Origin: Rhodococcus sp. 06-235-1A
Lineage (GTDB): Bacteria; Actinomycetota; Actinomycetes; Mycobacteriales; Mycobacteriaceae
NCBI RefSeq assembly: GCF_002258785.1
Contig: NZ_NOYI01000009.1
Span: forward strand, 434,001-498,000
DNA: 64,000 nucleotides
Reading direction: 5' to 3'
The position numbers and the translations under genes are program-made. Shown here in pieces: positions 16,160-24,625 of this stretch; the first letter of the stretch is position 1, and the number at the start of each line of letters is the position of its first letter. The notes under the pieces were generated by a model. It ran no database searches. It worked only from the letters and a program-made list of their open reading frames with translations, and was not told where the DNA came from.

Positions 16160-18130
16160 CTATTTTCCGGCATCCACTTTTGCTGCGAGGAATGCCTCCG
16201 GGTCGATCAGATCCGCCTGCCCGACGATGGATCCCAGATCCGCGATACGTTCGATGCCGGTGAGCACCATCTCCTCCTCGACGGTGCCCTCGGCGTAGCC
16301 GTAGTAGCAGGTCGACGTCGTGTGGTTGTGGTCCTTGTCTATTCGGTTGGCGCGCCCCTCGATTTGCCTGATGTCGATGGGGGTCCACCGAGGATCGTGG
16401 ATCAGCGTCACGCGCGGTGCGAGTGTGGACACCGTCCCCTCAGGGAGCAGCAACTCGTTGGTGTGCAGGTTGATCGCACTGGTGGTGGTCGACACGATGA
16501 CCGACGCGTCGCCGGTCTGAAAACGTCTGATCGACGCTTCCTGCTCGGGGCTGCTCATACTGCCGTCGACCACGGCGACATCGAGACCCTCGTCGCGCAG
16601 AGTCTGCGCGAGCGCAGCGACCGACTCCCGATAGAACATCGAGACGAACACCTGATTGCCGGCCTTCACCCACGTCCGCACTTGGTCCGCCGACGCTGGA
16701 ATTCGTAGATACGAGCACTTCTGGCGAAACCGCAGCGTCGCGGCGCGGGTGCTCGGATTCTTCTGCAACACTCGTCGACCGCCGACGGCTTTCCAGATCG
16801 GCAGGCCCACCTCTTTGCGGTAGTCCACCCACGCGGAGTTGTACAGCCGCTTCTGTGCCGCAGTGAGTTCCTGTCCGAGCGGCTCGCGAGGAGTAGGTGG
16901 TGACGGCCGCGAAATCGACCACGGCACAGCGCCTCCCGACAACCAGCCGTGTACGGACGCGATGTCGCGTTCGCGTCGAGCAGCGTCCTCGGGCTCCCAT
17001 CGCCACGTCGTCAGCCCCGTCGTGGCCTTGCCTGCCTTGACGGCGAACCCGTGTTCGATGAGGAATTCGGCCCACTTCATCGTCACCGCGTACCCGAGAT
17101 ATTCGTCGTCGCCCAGGATCTCGACTCCGCGACTGCGCTCCACCGCGCGAGCCATGTACGCGAAGTGCAACGGCTGGTACCCGGGGGTGGCAGACATCCA
17201 CACCACCGAGCGAGCAGCCTCCTGATATCGCCAGAGAATCTGCGACTGCTGGGACTCGATGTTCATCAACGCGTGCGATTCGTCGGCGATCACCACGTCG
17301 ATGTCGAACCGCAATTCACCGAGTGAGATGGTCCGCTTGTTCTGTGTCCGTTTACGTTTGCCCAGGTCGGTCTCCGGCGGCACCGACAGCAGCTTCTTCG
17401 TCGACTGATACGTGATCAACAGCCAGCGTTTGCGATCGGACGGCTCGATATCGGCTTCGCTGTCGGCAATGGTTCGACGCCACCCGGGCAACGCGCCCTT
17501 GGGCGCAGCCACCAGTACGGTCCCGATCTCGGCCGCCGACATCTGCCGAACGGCCTCGCATACCGCGAGCGTCTTGCCCAGACCCGTCGAATCCATCTGC
17601 GCGAAGTACGGGAACCCGGCCTCGAGGGCAGCGAGATGCCGTCGTACCGATTCGAGCTGCGTGTCACGAGGCTGCATCGCGCGCTCCCGAACCACCTCGT
17701 CACGCCATGTCTCGTTGGCGTCGTCCTCGAGCCACCGCTGCAGGCTGTACGGCATCGACTCGTAGGGCTGCAGGTACTCCGGCAACTCGGTGCCGTAGTA
17801 GGCGAAGACCCGCGGACCCGGATACCAGCGCGCGCCGGCCGCACCCGCCGCCGACCTGTCCTCGAACGGAACGTCCAGCACCCAGACGCGCTCGCCGGGA
17901 TCGGGAACCCGGAGATCCGGTGCTGCAGCCTTGCGGGACGAGGTCTTGCGTGGAGCTGCTCTCTTGCGTGGTGCAGCTTTTTTCGGGGCAGCCTTCTTCG
18001 GGGCAGCTTTCTTCTGTGCTGCGGCGGGCTCGCCGTTCTTCGCGGCCGCGAACTTTCGCGCGGCACTGCTCTGCCCGGCCTTGACGGTGCGGGCAGTGGT
18101 GGATCGGGCTGTGCGTCTACGAGGTGGCAT
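16160..18130 (-). CDS. SNF2-like superfamily II helicase with histone-like N-terminal tail
   Basis: A 656-residue ATPase. Residues 1-70 are an Ala/Lys/Pro-rich basic tail (AAPKKAAPKKAAPRKRAAPRK). A segment at about 78-130 (VLDVPFEDRSAAGAAGARWYP) resembles the DUF5710-type fold of phage and plasmid proteins. The helicase core follows: Walker A-like DSTGLGKTLAVCEA, motif II DESHA, motif III VWMSATPG, and C-terminal motifs SVIVSTTTSAINLHT and QIEGRANRIDKDHNH (Gln and Arg of motif VI). It should translocate on duplex DNA or remodel nucleoprotein. The start at 18130 avoids a long overlap with the divergent amidotransferase. No partner methylase or nuclease is adjacent. Confidence 0.82.
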   Translation of the reverse strand: MPPRRRTARSTTARTVKAGQSSAARKFAAAKNGEPAAAQKKAAPKKAAPKKAAPRKRAAPRKTSSRKAAAPDLRVPDPGERVWVLDVPFEDRSAAGAAGARWYPGPRVFAYYGTELPEYLQPYESMPYSLQRWLEDDANETWRDEVVRERAMQPRDTQLESVRRHLAALEAGFPYFAQMDSTGLGKTLAVCEAVRQMSAAEIGTVLVAAPKGALPGWRRTIADSEADIEPSDRKRWLLITYQSTKKLLSVPPETDLGKRKRTQNKRTISLGELRFDIDVVIADESHALMNIESQQSQILWRYQEAARSVVWMSATPGYQPLHFAYMARAVERSRGVEILGDDEYLGYAVTMKWAEFLIEHGFAVKAGKATTGLTTWRWEPEDAARRERDIASVHGWLSGGAVPWSISRPSPPTPREPLGQELTAAQKRLYNSAWVDYRKEVGLPIWKAVGGRRVLQKNPSTRAATLRFRQKCSYLRIPASADQVRTWVKAGNQVFVSMFYRESVAALAQTLRDEGLDVAVVDGSMSSPEQEASIRRFQTGDASVIVSTTTSAINLHTNELLLPEGTVSTLAPRVTLIHDPRWTPIDIRQIEGRANRIDKDHNHTTSTCYYGYAEGTVEEEMVLTGIERIADLGSIVGQADLIDPEAFLAAKVDAGK

Positions 18131-18178
18131 CGGATCCAGTCTGTCGTACGGTGTGCACGAACACCGTAAAGGAGCCCT

Positions 18179-18892
18179 GTGACATACCCGAACGACCCAC
18201 GAGCCGTAGTACTCGTCCACGATCAGGACCCGGCTCTCGCGCGTCGCGACATCGGCACCCTCGACGCCGAATTGCGCGCCAGGGGTTTCCAGTTGGACGT
18301 GCACTCCTTCGACCACAGCCCCGATGTCGCACCGCCGTCGCTGTCCGGCGCGCAGTTGGTGGTGGTGATGGGTTCACCCGATGCCGCGTACGACGACACG
18401 CTGACGTGGCTCGCACCGGAAATCGCCTACGTACAGGACGCCATCGACGCGCAGGTCCCGATCCTGGGTGTGTGCTTCGGCGGGCAGCTGCTCGCTCGGG
18501 TGCTCGGCGGCACCGTTCGCAAGTCCGAGCATCCCGAGTACGGATTCGTCGACGTCGAGACCTCCGATCCCGAGCTCGTCGCCCCTGGCCCATGGATGGA
18601 GTTCCACGGCGATACGTTCACCGCTCCCCCGCAGGCCACGGTGATCGCCCGCAACGAGGCGGCGCAACAGGCCTTCGTGTTCGGCCCGCACCTCGGGTTG
18701 CAGTTCCACCCCGAGATCGACCTCGACACCTACGACGCATGGGCCGCTGCATGGGACCGCGACGGCGTCGAACACGGGGTGGACGTGCACGAGATCAGGC
18801 GAGAGATCGCCGACGCCGAACTTGCGGCTCGGGCGCGGTGCTCGGCCCTGCTCGACGCATTTCTCACCCGATCCGCGGCGGTGCCCCGGTAG
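18179..18892 (+). CDS. class I glutamine amidotransferase
   Basis: A 237-residue stand-alone GATase1 domain of the GMP-synthase-like group. The nucleophile is Cys99 in GVCFGGQLLA, and the other triad residues are His177 and Glu179 (LQFHPEID). It would release ammonia from glutamine or hydrolyse a gamma-glutamyl compound. No synthetase partner is fused or adjacent, so the acceptor is unknown. The GTG start has an AAAGGAG site five bases upstream. It diverges from the helicase, and its stop codon lies within the -10 box of the following oxidase gene. Confidence 0.87.
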   Translation: MTYPNDPRAVVLVHDQDPALARRDIGTLDAELRARGFQLDVHSFDHSPDVAPPSLSGAQLVVVMGSPDAAYDDTLTWLAPEIAYVQDAIDAQVPILGVCFGGQLLARVLGGTVRKSEHPEYGFVDVETSDPELVAPGPWMEFHGDTFTAPPQATVIARNEAAQQAFVFGPHLGLQFHPEIDLDTYDAWAAAWDRDGVEHGVDVHEIRREIADAELAARARCSALLDAFLTRSAAVPR

Positions 18893-18895
18893 GGT
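18890..18895 (+). promoter_or_regulatory. -10 box, leaderless promoter of lactate-oxidase-like gene
   Basis: TAGGGT ends six bases before the ATG at 18902 and its first three bases are the stop codon of the preceding amidotransferase gene. Confidence 0.4.
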
Positions 18896-18901
18896 CGAAC
18901 G

Positions 18902-20080
18902 ATGACCGAGGCCAGGCCCAGCAACTTCAGCGATCACCAACTCGGCATCTACGCCGCCGGGATGTTCGCCCAGCAGACCCCGCCGATCACCACCAACCTG
19001 GCGCGGCTGGAGGATCAAGCCGCCGAGAAGCTTTCGCCCGAGGCACTGGGCTACATCGTCGCCAGTGCGGGCAGCGGATCGACGGCGCGGGCCAACCGGA
19101 CAGCGTTCGACAGATGGGCCATCACGCCGCGGATGCTCCGCAGTTCGGCCTCGCGTGATCACGCATGCACCGTGCTCGGCACCGACATGCCCGCTCCACT
19201 GCTGATCGCGCCCGTCGGCATCCAGACTCTCGCCCATCCCGACGGCGAGCTCGCGACGGTTCGGGCGGCCGCGGAACTCGGTGTGCCGTACATCCATTCG
19301 ACGCAGGCATCGCATTCGTTCGAGCAGATCGCCGAGGCGGGTGGCGATGCCCCGCGCTGGTACCAGTTGTACTGGCCGACGGATGAATCGGTACTGCTGA
19401 GCTTCCTGCAGCGCGCGAAGGACACCGGATTCACCACATTGGTGCTCACTCTCGACACGACGCTGCTGGGCTGGCGGCCTGCCGATCTCGACCGCGGGTA
19501 CCTTCCCTTCCTCGCCAATCTCGGCATCGAGAACTACCTGAGCGATCCGGCGTTCCAGGCCGGACTGGCGCAGCCCGTCGAGGAGAATCCTGTTGCAGCC
19601 GCGATGCATTGGGCGCAGATGTTCCCCAACCCCGGGCTGTCGTGGAAGAACCTGGCATTCCTGCGGGAGCACTGGAGCGGGCCGATCGTCCTCAAGGGAA
19701 TCTGCACCGTCGGCGACGCCAGGGAGGCTGCAGCGCACGGAGTCGACGGCATCGTCGTCTCCAACCACGGCGGACGTCAGATCGACGGTGCGAGGCCGTC
19801 ACTCGACGCGTTGCCGTCCATCGTCGATGCGGTCGGTGACGAACTGACGATCCTGTTCGACTCGGGCGTGCGCACCGGAGCCGACATGGCCAAGGCACTG
19901 GCGCTCGGAGCCGATGCGGTACTGCTCGGCAGGCCGTTCCTGTACGGCCTCGCACTCGGTGGGCAAGAAGGTGTTGCCCACGTATTGCGTTGCCTGCTGG
20001 CAGAATTCGATCTGGTGACGAGCCTGTCGGGTCACACCGGCGCAGGCGAATTGAGCCGCGACTCCATCATGGAGTCCTGA
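18902..20080 (+). CDS. FMN-dependent alpha-hydroxy-acid oxidase (lactate 2-monooxygenase-like)
   Basis: A 392-residue TIM-barrel flavoprotein of the LldD/glycolate-oxidase family. FMN and substrate contacts are LLIAPVGIQTLAHPDGE near the N-terminus, WYQLYWP, LTLDTTLLGWRPADLDRGY, the Lys of IVLKGIC, the catalytic His in SNHGGRQIDGA, and DSGVRTGADMAKALALGADAVLLGRPF. The length and the DLDRGYLPFL insertion resemble actinobacterial lactate 2-monooxygenases, which form acetate and CO2 from lactate, rather than membrane lactate dehydrogenase; other 2-hydroxy acids remain possible. Its stop overlaps the next start (TGATG), coupling it to the GH13 gene. Confidence 0.87.
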   Translation: MTEARPSNFSDHQLGIYAAGMFAQQTPPITTNLARLEDQAAEKLSPEALGYIVASAGSGSTARANRTAFDRWAITPRMLRSSASRDHACTVLGTDMPAPLLIAPVGIQTLAHPDGELATVRAAAELGVPYIHSTQASHSFEQIAEAGGDAPRWYQLYWPTDESVLLSFLQRAKDTGFTTLVLTLDTTLLGWRPADLDRGYLPFLANLGIENYLSDPAFQAGLAQPVEENPVAAAMHWAQMFPNPGLSWKNLAFLREHWSGPIVLKGICTVGDAREAAAHGVDGIVVSNHGGRQIDGARPSLDALPSIVDAVGDELTILFDSGVRTGADMAKALALGADAVLLGRPFLYGLALGGQEGVAHVLRCLLAEFDLVTSLSGHTGAGELSRDSIMES

Positions 20081-21375
20081 TGGAGTGGACGAAGCACGCT
20101 ATCTGGTGGCACCTGTACCCGCTCGGCTTCACCGGCGCACCGGTACACGGCTGGGACGGCGAATCGCAGTCGGATCTGCACCGGCTGAACAGAATCGAGA
20201 AGTGGCTCGACTACGCACTCGAGCTCGGCGCGTCGGGCATCGCCCTCGGTCCGATCTTCGAATCCGAGAAGCACGGCTACGACACCGTCGACTACTACCA
20301 CGTCGACGGCAGGCTGGGTACGGACGAGGACATCGACTCTCTGATCGCCGCTGCGCATTCGCGGGGCCTGAAGGTCATGTTCGATGGCGTATTCAACCAT
20401 GTGGCGCAGAGCTTTCCGAAGTTCCGACAGGCATTGGCCGAGGGCCCGGACTCCGAGGCCGCAGGGTGGTTTCATCTGGACTGGTCCGGCGACGAGCCGA
20501 CGCATCGCAACTTCGAGGGCCACGACGAACTGGTTGCGCTCAATCATGAGAGTCCGCACGTGCAGCAGTACGTCGTGGACGTGCTCTCGCACTGGCTCGA
20601 ACGCGGCGTCGATGCCTGGCGGCTCGACGCCGCCTACGCTGTCTCGCCGCGCTTCTGGGCCGCAGTGTTGCCGAAGGTCCGTGAGAAGCATTCGGACGCA
20701 TATTTTCTCGGCGAGGTCATCCACGGCGACTACGACCGCATCGTCTCGGCCTCCACGCTGGACTCGGTCACCCAGTACGAACTGTGGAAGGCGATCTGGA
20801 GTGGCCTGAGCGAGAAGAACTTCTTCGAGCTCTCGCACGCGTTGGAGCGCCACAACGGCTGGCTCGACGCCTTCGTACCCGCCACGTTCGTCGGAAATCA
20901 CGACGTCAATCGCATCGCCAGCGTCGTCGAGGACGAACGACATCTGCTGCACGCGTTGGTGGTTCTGTTCACCGTGGGCGGTATGCCGATGATCTACTAC
21001 GGCGACGAGCAGGCGTTCCGAGGCATGAAGGAAGACCGCGTGGGCGGCGACGACGAGGTGCGTCCCGAGTACCCCGAGTCCCCGGACGATCTGGCCCCGT
21101 ACGGCTGGCCCGTGTTTCGAGTTCATCAGGAGCTCATCGGTCTGCGGCGTCGGAACTCGTGGTTGTACTCCGCCCGCACCGAGACGCTCGAGCTCACCAA
21201 CACGGCGCTGCTCTACCGCGTCGAGGCGGACGGCAATTCGATGACGGTTGCGCTCAATCTCGGCGACGACGCCATCGACTACCCGGCTCAGGGCAGCGAG
21301 GTGCTGGCCGGTGAGGCGCACCTGAACGACGGACGGGTGAGCGTTCCGCCGCACGGCTGGGCCGTCATCGGCTGA
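20080..21375 (+). CDS. GH13 alpha-amylase-family glycosidase
   Basis: A 431-residue cytoplasmic GH13 enzyme without a signal peptide. Conserved regions are FDGVFNHVAQSF (region I), GVDAWRLDAAYAV (region II, nucleophile Asp), YFLGEVIHG (region III, acid/base Glu) and FVGNHDVNRIAS (region IV, His-Asp). A short C-terminal beta domain follows. It should cleave or transfer alpha-glucosyl residues of maltooligosaccharides, trehalose or a related intracellular sugar. Translation starts on the A of the TGA of the preceding oxidase gene, which argues for the start at 20080 and for coordinated expression. It overlaps the convergent hypothetical gene by 11 nt. Confidence 0.87.
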   Translation: MEWTKHAIWWHLYPLGFTGAPVHGWDGESQSDLHRLNRIEKWLDYALELGASGIALGPIFESEKHGYDTVDYYHVDGRLGTDEDIDSLIAAAHSRGLKVMFDGVFNHVAQSFPKFRQALAEGPDSEAAGWFHLDWSGDEPTHRNFEGHDELVALNHESPHVQQYVVDVLSHWLERGVDAWRLDAAYAVSPRFWAAVLPKVREKHSDAYFLGEVIHGDYDRIVSASTLDSVTQYELWKAIWSGLSEKNFFELSHALERHNGWLDAFVPATFVGNHDVNRIASVVEDERHLLHALVVLFTVGGMPMIYYGDEQAFRGMKEDRVGGDDEVRPEYPESPDDLAPYGWPVFRVHQELIGLRRRNSWLYSARTETLELTNTALLYRVEADGNSMTVALNLGDDAIDYPAQGSEVLAGEAHLNDGRVSVPPHGWAVIG

Positions 21376-21679
21376 GGGCCCTGGCCGCCTTCGCGCGGTC
21401 GAAGAAAGCCAGCAGATGCGGCAGCTGTTCGTCGGTGACGGTGAACTTCATTCGGTCGCCCGAGTAGCCGATGCTGCCGTCGGGTGCTCGCAGACCGAGC
21501 ACGATCTTGGTGCCGCCGCGCGTCGGCTTCGCGTCCACGCCGAGTTGATCCACGTGCCACCGACAGCGCCCGCCGGCCGCCACCCTCACGGCGGCGTCGA
21601 ACGCCTCGACCGTGCGGTGGTCGAGGACGAAGATCACGTTCTCGTCGAGGCGATACTCCAGGTAGACGCGTTCGGTCAT
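21365..21679 (-). CDS. hypothetical protein
   Basis: A 104-residue soluble protein starting MTERVYLEYRLDENVIFVLDHRTV, with an alternating beta/alpha pattern and FDRAKAARALSR at the end. No known signature is recognised. I prefer the ATG at 21679 over longer frames because it begins at the first structured strand. Its 3' end overlaps the convergent GH13 gene. The ~110 nt between its start and the TPP riboswitch contain no further gene. Confidence 0.65.
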   Translation of the reverse strand: MTERVYLEYRLDENVIFVLDHRTVEAFDAAVRVAAGGRCRWHVDQLGVDAKPTRGGTKIVLGLRAPDGSIGYSGDRMKFTVTDEQLPHLLAFFDRAKAARALSR

Positions 21680-21789
21680 GGCGGCACAGTAACTTGTCAT
21701 CGTCGTATTCCGGTATCTATCAACTGAGCTAGAGATCCGTAGCGACGGCAATGCAGCACCTTGCCGACCCCGATGGGTACAGTCGAGCG

Positions 21790-21865
21790 CGACACGGGGT
21801 GCCCGACAGGGCTGAGATCACACCCGTCGAACCTGATCTGGTTAGGACCAGCGAAGGGAATGTCG
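21790..21865 (+). promoter_or_regulatory. TPP riboswitch (THI element)
   Basis: The conserved thiamine-pyrophosphate aptamer is nearly consensus: GGGGTGCCC, GCTGAGATCACACCCG, GAACCTGATCTGGTTAG and ACCAGCGAAGGGA in order. Helix P1 forms between CGACA (21790-21794) and TGTCG (21861-21865). The next gene is the SDR at 21926, 60 nt downstream. No known thiamine biosynthesis or uptake gene follows, so the SDR and monooxygenase are the regulated genes. Confidence 0.95.
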
Positions 21866-21903
21866 TGACGTTCGGTATTCCTGTCCCCTCGTGACGGTCC
21901 CGA

Positions 21904-21922
21904 CCTCGAACGAGAGGCGAGG
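21904..21922 (+). promoter_or_regulatory. SD-sequestering hairpin, riboswitch expression platform
   Basis: CCTC at 21904-21907 can pair with GAGG at 21914-21917, or CCTCG with CGAGG at 21918-21922. Either pairing covers the purine-rich ribosome binding site before the ATG at 21926. There is no T tract, so translational rather than transcriptional control is inferred. Confidence 0.5.
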
Positions 21923-21925
21923 CGC

Positions 21926-22687
21926 ATGAAATTCGACGAGCAGACAGTGTTGATCACCGGCGGCGGCCGCGGACTGGGAGCAGCGATCGCCGCTGCGTTC
22001 GCCGGTGAGGGCGCACGCGTGGTGATCGACTACCGCAACAGCAAAGAAGCCGCCGAAGCGCTGGCCGACCGCCTCGGCGGAAATGCTGTCGCGGTTCAGG
22101 GTGACGTGACCGACGAGAGCGCGGTGGCCACGGTGTTCGACTCGGCGCGTGAGCATTTCGGCACCCCGATCACCACCGTCGTCAACAACGCACTGGCCGA
22201 CTTCTCCTTCGACGGTGATGCCCGCCCCAAGGCCGACACCATCACCTGGGACCGCTTCGACGCTCAGCTGCGCGGCAGTGTCCGTGCAGCGTTGCTCACC
22301 ACCCAGGCGGCGCTGCCGGGTATGCGTGAGGTGGGTTTCGGCCGAATCATCAACGTGGGCACCAACTTGTTCCAGAATCCGGTGGTGCCGTACCACGACT
22401 ACACCGCGTCCAAGGCCGCACTGCTCTCGCTGACCCGTACTCTGTCCGCGGACCTCGGCGCGGACAACATCACCGTCAACATGGTCTCGGGTGGGCTGCT
22501 GCGCACCACCGATGCCAGTGCCGCCACCCCGGCCGAGGTGTTCGACTTCATCGCGGCCTCGACCCCGCTGCAACGGGTCACCACCCCGGAGGAGTTCGCC
22601 GATGCCCTGTTGTTCTTCGCCTCACCGTGGGCGCGGTCGGTGACCGGCCAGAATCTGGTGGTCGACGGCGGTCTGGTCAAGGACTGA
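21926..22687 (+). CDS. SDR oxidoreductase under TPP riboswitch
   Basis: A 253-residue classical short-chain dehydrogenase resembling 3-oxoacyl-ACP reductase. The cofactor motif is TGGGRGLG (residues 11-18), followed by VVNNA and the catalytic pair YTASK. Thirteen residues before the Tyr, where the catalytic Ser is usual, the sequence has Thr (INVGTNLF). The tail DGGLV is typical. It is first in a two-gene operon behind a TPP riboswitch, with the LLM monooxygenase GTG one base after its stop. Thiamine-linked metabolism, such as salvage or breakdown of thiamine precursors, is inferred from regulation only; an SDR called oarX has, as I recall, been linked to THI elements. Confidence 0.88.
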   Translation: MKFDEQTVLITGGGRGLGAAIAAAFAGEGARVVIDYRNSKEAAEALADRLGGNAVAVQGDVTDESAVATVFDSAREHFGTPITTVVNNALADFSFDGDARPKADTITWDRFDAQLRGSVRAALLTTQAALPGMREVGFGRIINVGTNLFQNPVVPYHDYTASKAALLSLTRTLSADLGADNITVNMVSGGLLRTTDASAATPAEVFDFIAASTPLQRVTTPEEFADALLFFASPWARSVTGQNLVVDGGLVKD

Positions 22688-22688
22688 C

Positions 22689-23957
22689 GTGCATCTCAAC
22701 GCGTTTCTCTACGGCTGCGGTCACCACAGCGCGGCGTGGCGTCATCCCGATTCGCGAGTGGAGGACCTGGGCAATATCTCGTACTACGAGGAACTTGCGC
22801 AGCTCGCCGAGCGGGGCAAGTTCGACGCGGTGTTCTTCGCGGACGGACATTCGGTGCGAGACCCGGCCGGGGCAGGGACCTGGTTTCTCGAGCCGATCAC
22901 CGCTCTGTCGGCCATGGCCAGAGCGACCACCCATATCGGGTTGGTCACCACCGTGTCCTCGACGTTCTACACCCCTTTCCATGCCGCGCGCATGTTGGCG
23001 TCGTTGGATCACATCAGCGGCGGCCGGGCGGGCTGGAACGTCGTCACCTCTATGTTCGACGCCGAGGCGCGCAATCACGGAATGGACGGCATCCCCGCTC
23101 GTGAGGAACGCTATGCCCGCGCCGAAGAGTTCGTCGATACCGCTCTGGCGCTCTGGGATTCGTGGGATACAGACGCGTTGACACTCGATCGCGCCGGCGC
23201 TTACGCCGACCCGACCAAGGTGCATGCCATCGATCACGACGGCAAACACTTTCGCGTCGACGGTCCGTTGACGGTGCCGCGTTCACCGCAGGGTCGGCCG
23301 GTGCTGTTCCAGGCCGGGGCGTCGGGTCCGGGTCGTGATCTCGCGGCGAAGTACGCCGAGGCGATCTATGCCGTCGCCTACGATCTCGTTGCAGCGCAGA
23401 GCTATTACGAGGACGTGAAGACGCGAATCCGGAATGCGGGCCGCGACAGCGCGGCAGTGGGAATCATGCCGGGGTTGGTGACGTACATCGGATCGACGAT
23501 GGACGAGGCCCGCCGAAAGAAGTCCGAGCTGGATCGGCTGCTCCCCACCGAGGAGTCACTGGCGATGTTGTCGACGTTCACCGGGCAGGACTGTGCTGCT
23601 TGGGAACTCGATGCCCCGGTACCGGCATTGCCGCCGGCGTCCGAGTTCACCGGCCCGCAAGGCCGTTACGAGACGATTCTGCGGATCGTCGAGAAGGACG
23701 CTCCCACCGTGCGAGAACTGCTCGGCACGCTGGCTGCCGGCGGCGGGCACGCAACGATGATCGGCACACCGGAGTCCATCGCCGACGAGATGGAGTCGTG
23801 GATCGGCCGCGGTGCCGACGGATTCAACCTCATGTGTCCGCGCTACCCGGAATCGCTCGTCGACTTCGTCGATCAGGTGGTCCCTATCCTGCAGCAGCGC
23901 AGGCTGTTTCGATCCGAATACGCGGAGTCGACGTTGCGTGGGCACCTGGCTCACTGA
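22689..23957 (+). CDS. NtaA/DmoA-type flavin-dependent monooxygenase
   Basis: A 422-residue LLM-superfamily monooxygenase of the NtaA/SnaA/DszA type, which uses reduced FMN and O2 supplied by a separate reductase. Recognisable blocks are HHSAAWRHPDSRVED, FDAVFFADG, FLEPITALSAMA, TTVSSTFYTPFHAARMLASLDHISGGRAGWNVVTS and VLFQAGASGPGRDLAAKYAEAIYA. These enzymes attack C-N, C-S or similar bonds in small organics. As the second gene behind a TPP riboswitch it may work on a thiamine-derived heterocycle, an inference from context alone. No flavin reductase gene is adjacent. Its stop overlaps the convergent TetR gene by seven bases. Confidence 0.87.
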   Translation: MHLNAFLYGCGHHSAAWRHPDSRVEDLGNISYYEELAQLAERGKFDAVFFADGHSVRDPAGAGTWFLEPITALSAMARATTHIGLVTTVSSTFYTPFHAARMLASLDHISGGRAGWNVVTSMFDAEARNHGMDGIPAREERYARAEEFVDTALALWDSWDTDALTLDRAGAYADPTKVHAIDHDGKHFRVDGPLTVPRSPQGRPVLFQAGASGPGRDLAAKYAEAIYAVAYDLVAAQSYYEDVKTRIRNAGRDSAAVGIMPGLVTYIGSTMDEARRKKSELDRLLPTEESLAMLSTFTGQDCAAWELDAPVPALPPASEFTGPQGRYETILRIVEKDAPTVRELLGTLAAGGGHATMIGTPESIADEMESWIGRGADGFNLMCPRYPESLVDFVDQVVPILQQRRLFRSEYAESTLRGHLAH

Positions 23958-24538
23958 GCGGCAGGCCCGAAGACTCCTCGATCGACGAACGTCACCAGAG
24001 CGTCGAGACCGTCCTCGGGCGAGCCCTGCCACAGCCGGGCGAAGTTCTCCGCCGCCCCGCCGATCAGCATCGCGGTGGTGGCAGGGGATGCCGGTAGCTC
24101 GACGCCTGCCTTCTCGAAATTCGCGAGCCGGTCGACCCAGGGCTCGAACTGCACCTGCGTGAATCGCTGTATCCGCTGTGCGAAGTCCGCATTGACCAGC
24201 GCCGCATCGCGGAGGGCATCGATCACCACGCGGTGTCGAGTGAACAACTGCCAGAACACCTCGACGTGGGGGCGCATCGTCGGGTGCTCGCGCGCCGCCG
24301 GGTCCTGGGTGGCAACGATGACGTCGGCATCCACGCCGATCTGCTCGGCGAGCGCCAACAGCAGTTCGTCCTTGCCTGAGTAGTGGTTGTAGAACGACCC
24401 CGCTGCCCGGCCCGCCTGTCTGGTGATGTCGACGATCTTGGTGTTGAGATAGCCGGAACGGGCGAACACGACGCGGGCCGCGCTCTCCAGCTCGTGTCGG
24501 GTCTGTTCCGCCTGCTGCGCCCTCGTGGTGCCTGCCAC
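23951..24538 (-). CDS. TetR-family regulator
   Basis: A 195-residue TetR protein. The HTH runs through AARVVFARSGYLNTKIVDITRQAGRAAGSFYNHYSGKDELL (about residues 21-60), and the C-terminal domain is TetR_C-like with QRIQRFTQVQFEPWVDRL. It starts at a GTG (24538). The 87-nt divergent intergenic region to the quinone-reductase-type gene holds a perfect 20-bp palindrome, so this regulator very likely controls that gene and itself. The inducer is unknown. Confidence 0.87.
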   Translation of the reverse strand: MAGTTRAQQAEQTRHELESAARVVFARSGYLNTKIVDITRQAGRAAGSFYNHYSGKDELLLALAEQIGVDADVIVATQDPAAREHPTMRPHVEVFWQLFTRHRVVIDALRDAALVNADFAQRIQRFTQVQFEPWVDRLANFEKAGVELPASPATTAMLIGGAAENFARLWQGSPEDGLDALVTFVDRGVFGPAAQ

Positions 24539-24554
24539 CGCTTCCTACCTCCCG

Positions 24555-24560
24555 TTGACA
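24555..24560 (+). promoter_or_regulatory. -35 box of the 24626 dehydrogenase gene
   Basis: TTGACA precedes the operator palindrome; a weak TACACA hexamer at 24576-24581 may be the -10 box (15-bp spacing) and overlaps the palindrome's left edge. Confidence 0.35.
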
Positions 24561-24579
24561 TCTCTGCCGTCACGATACA

Positions 24580-24599
24580 CACTGAATCTCGATTCAGTG
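24580..24599. promoter_or_regulatory. TetR operator, perfect 9+2+9 palindrome
   Basis: CACTGAATC, two bases, GATTCAGTG form a perfect inverted repeat between the divergent TetR and dehydrogenase genes, overlapping the likely -10 region of the dehydrogenase promoter. Its size and position are those of a TetR operator. Confidence 0.75.
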
Positions 24600-24625
24600 A
24601 ATGCCAATTCGTCGAAGAGGTGGAT

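Noticed and set aside
20032-21354. 440-codon minus-strand frame over the GH13 gene
   Set aside because: Mirror of a conserved GH13 enzyme; composition is typical of antisense frames and no ribosome binding site fits.
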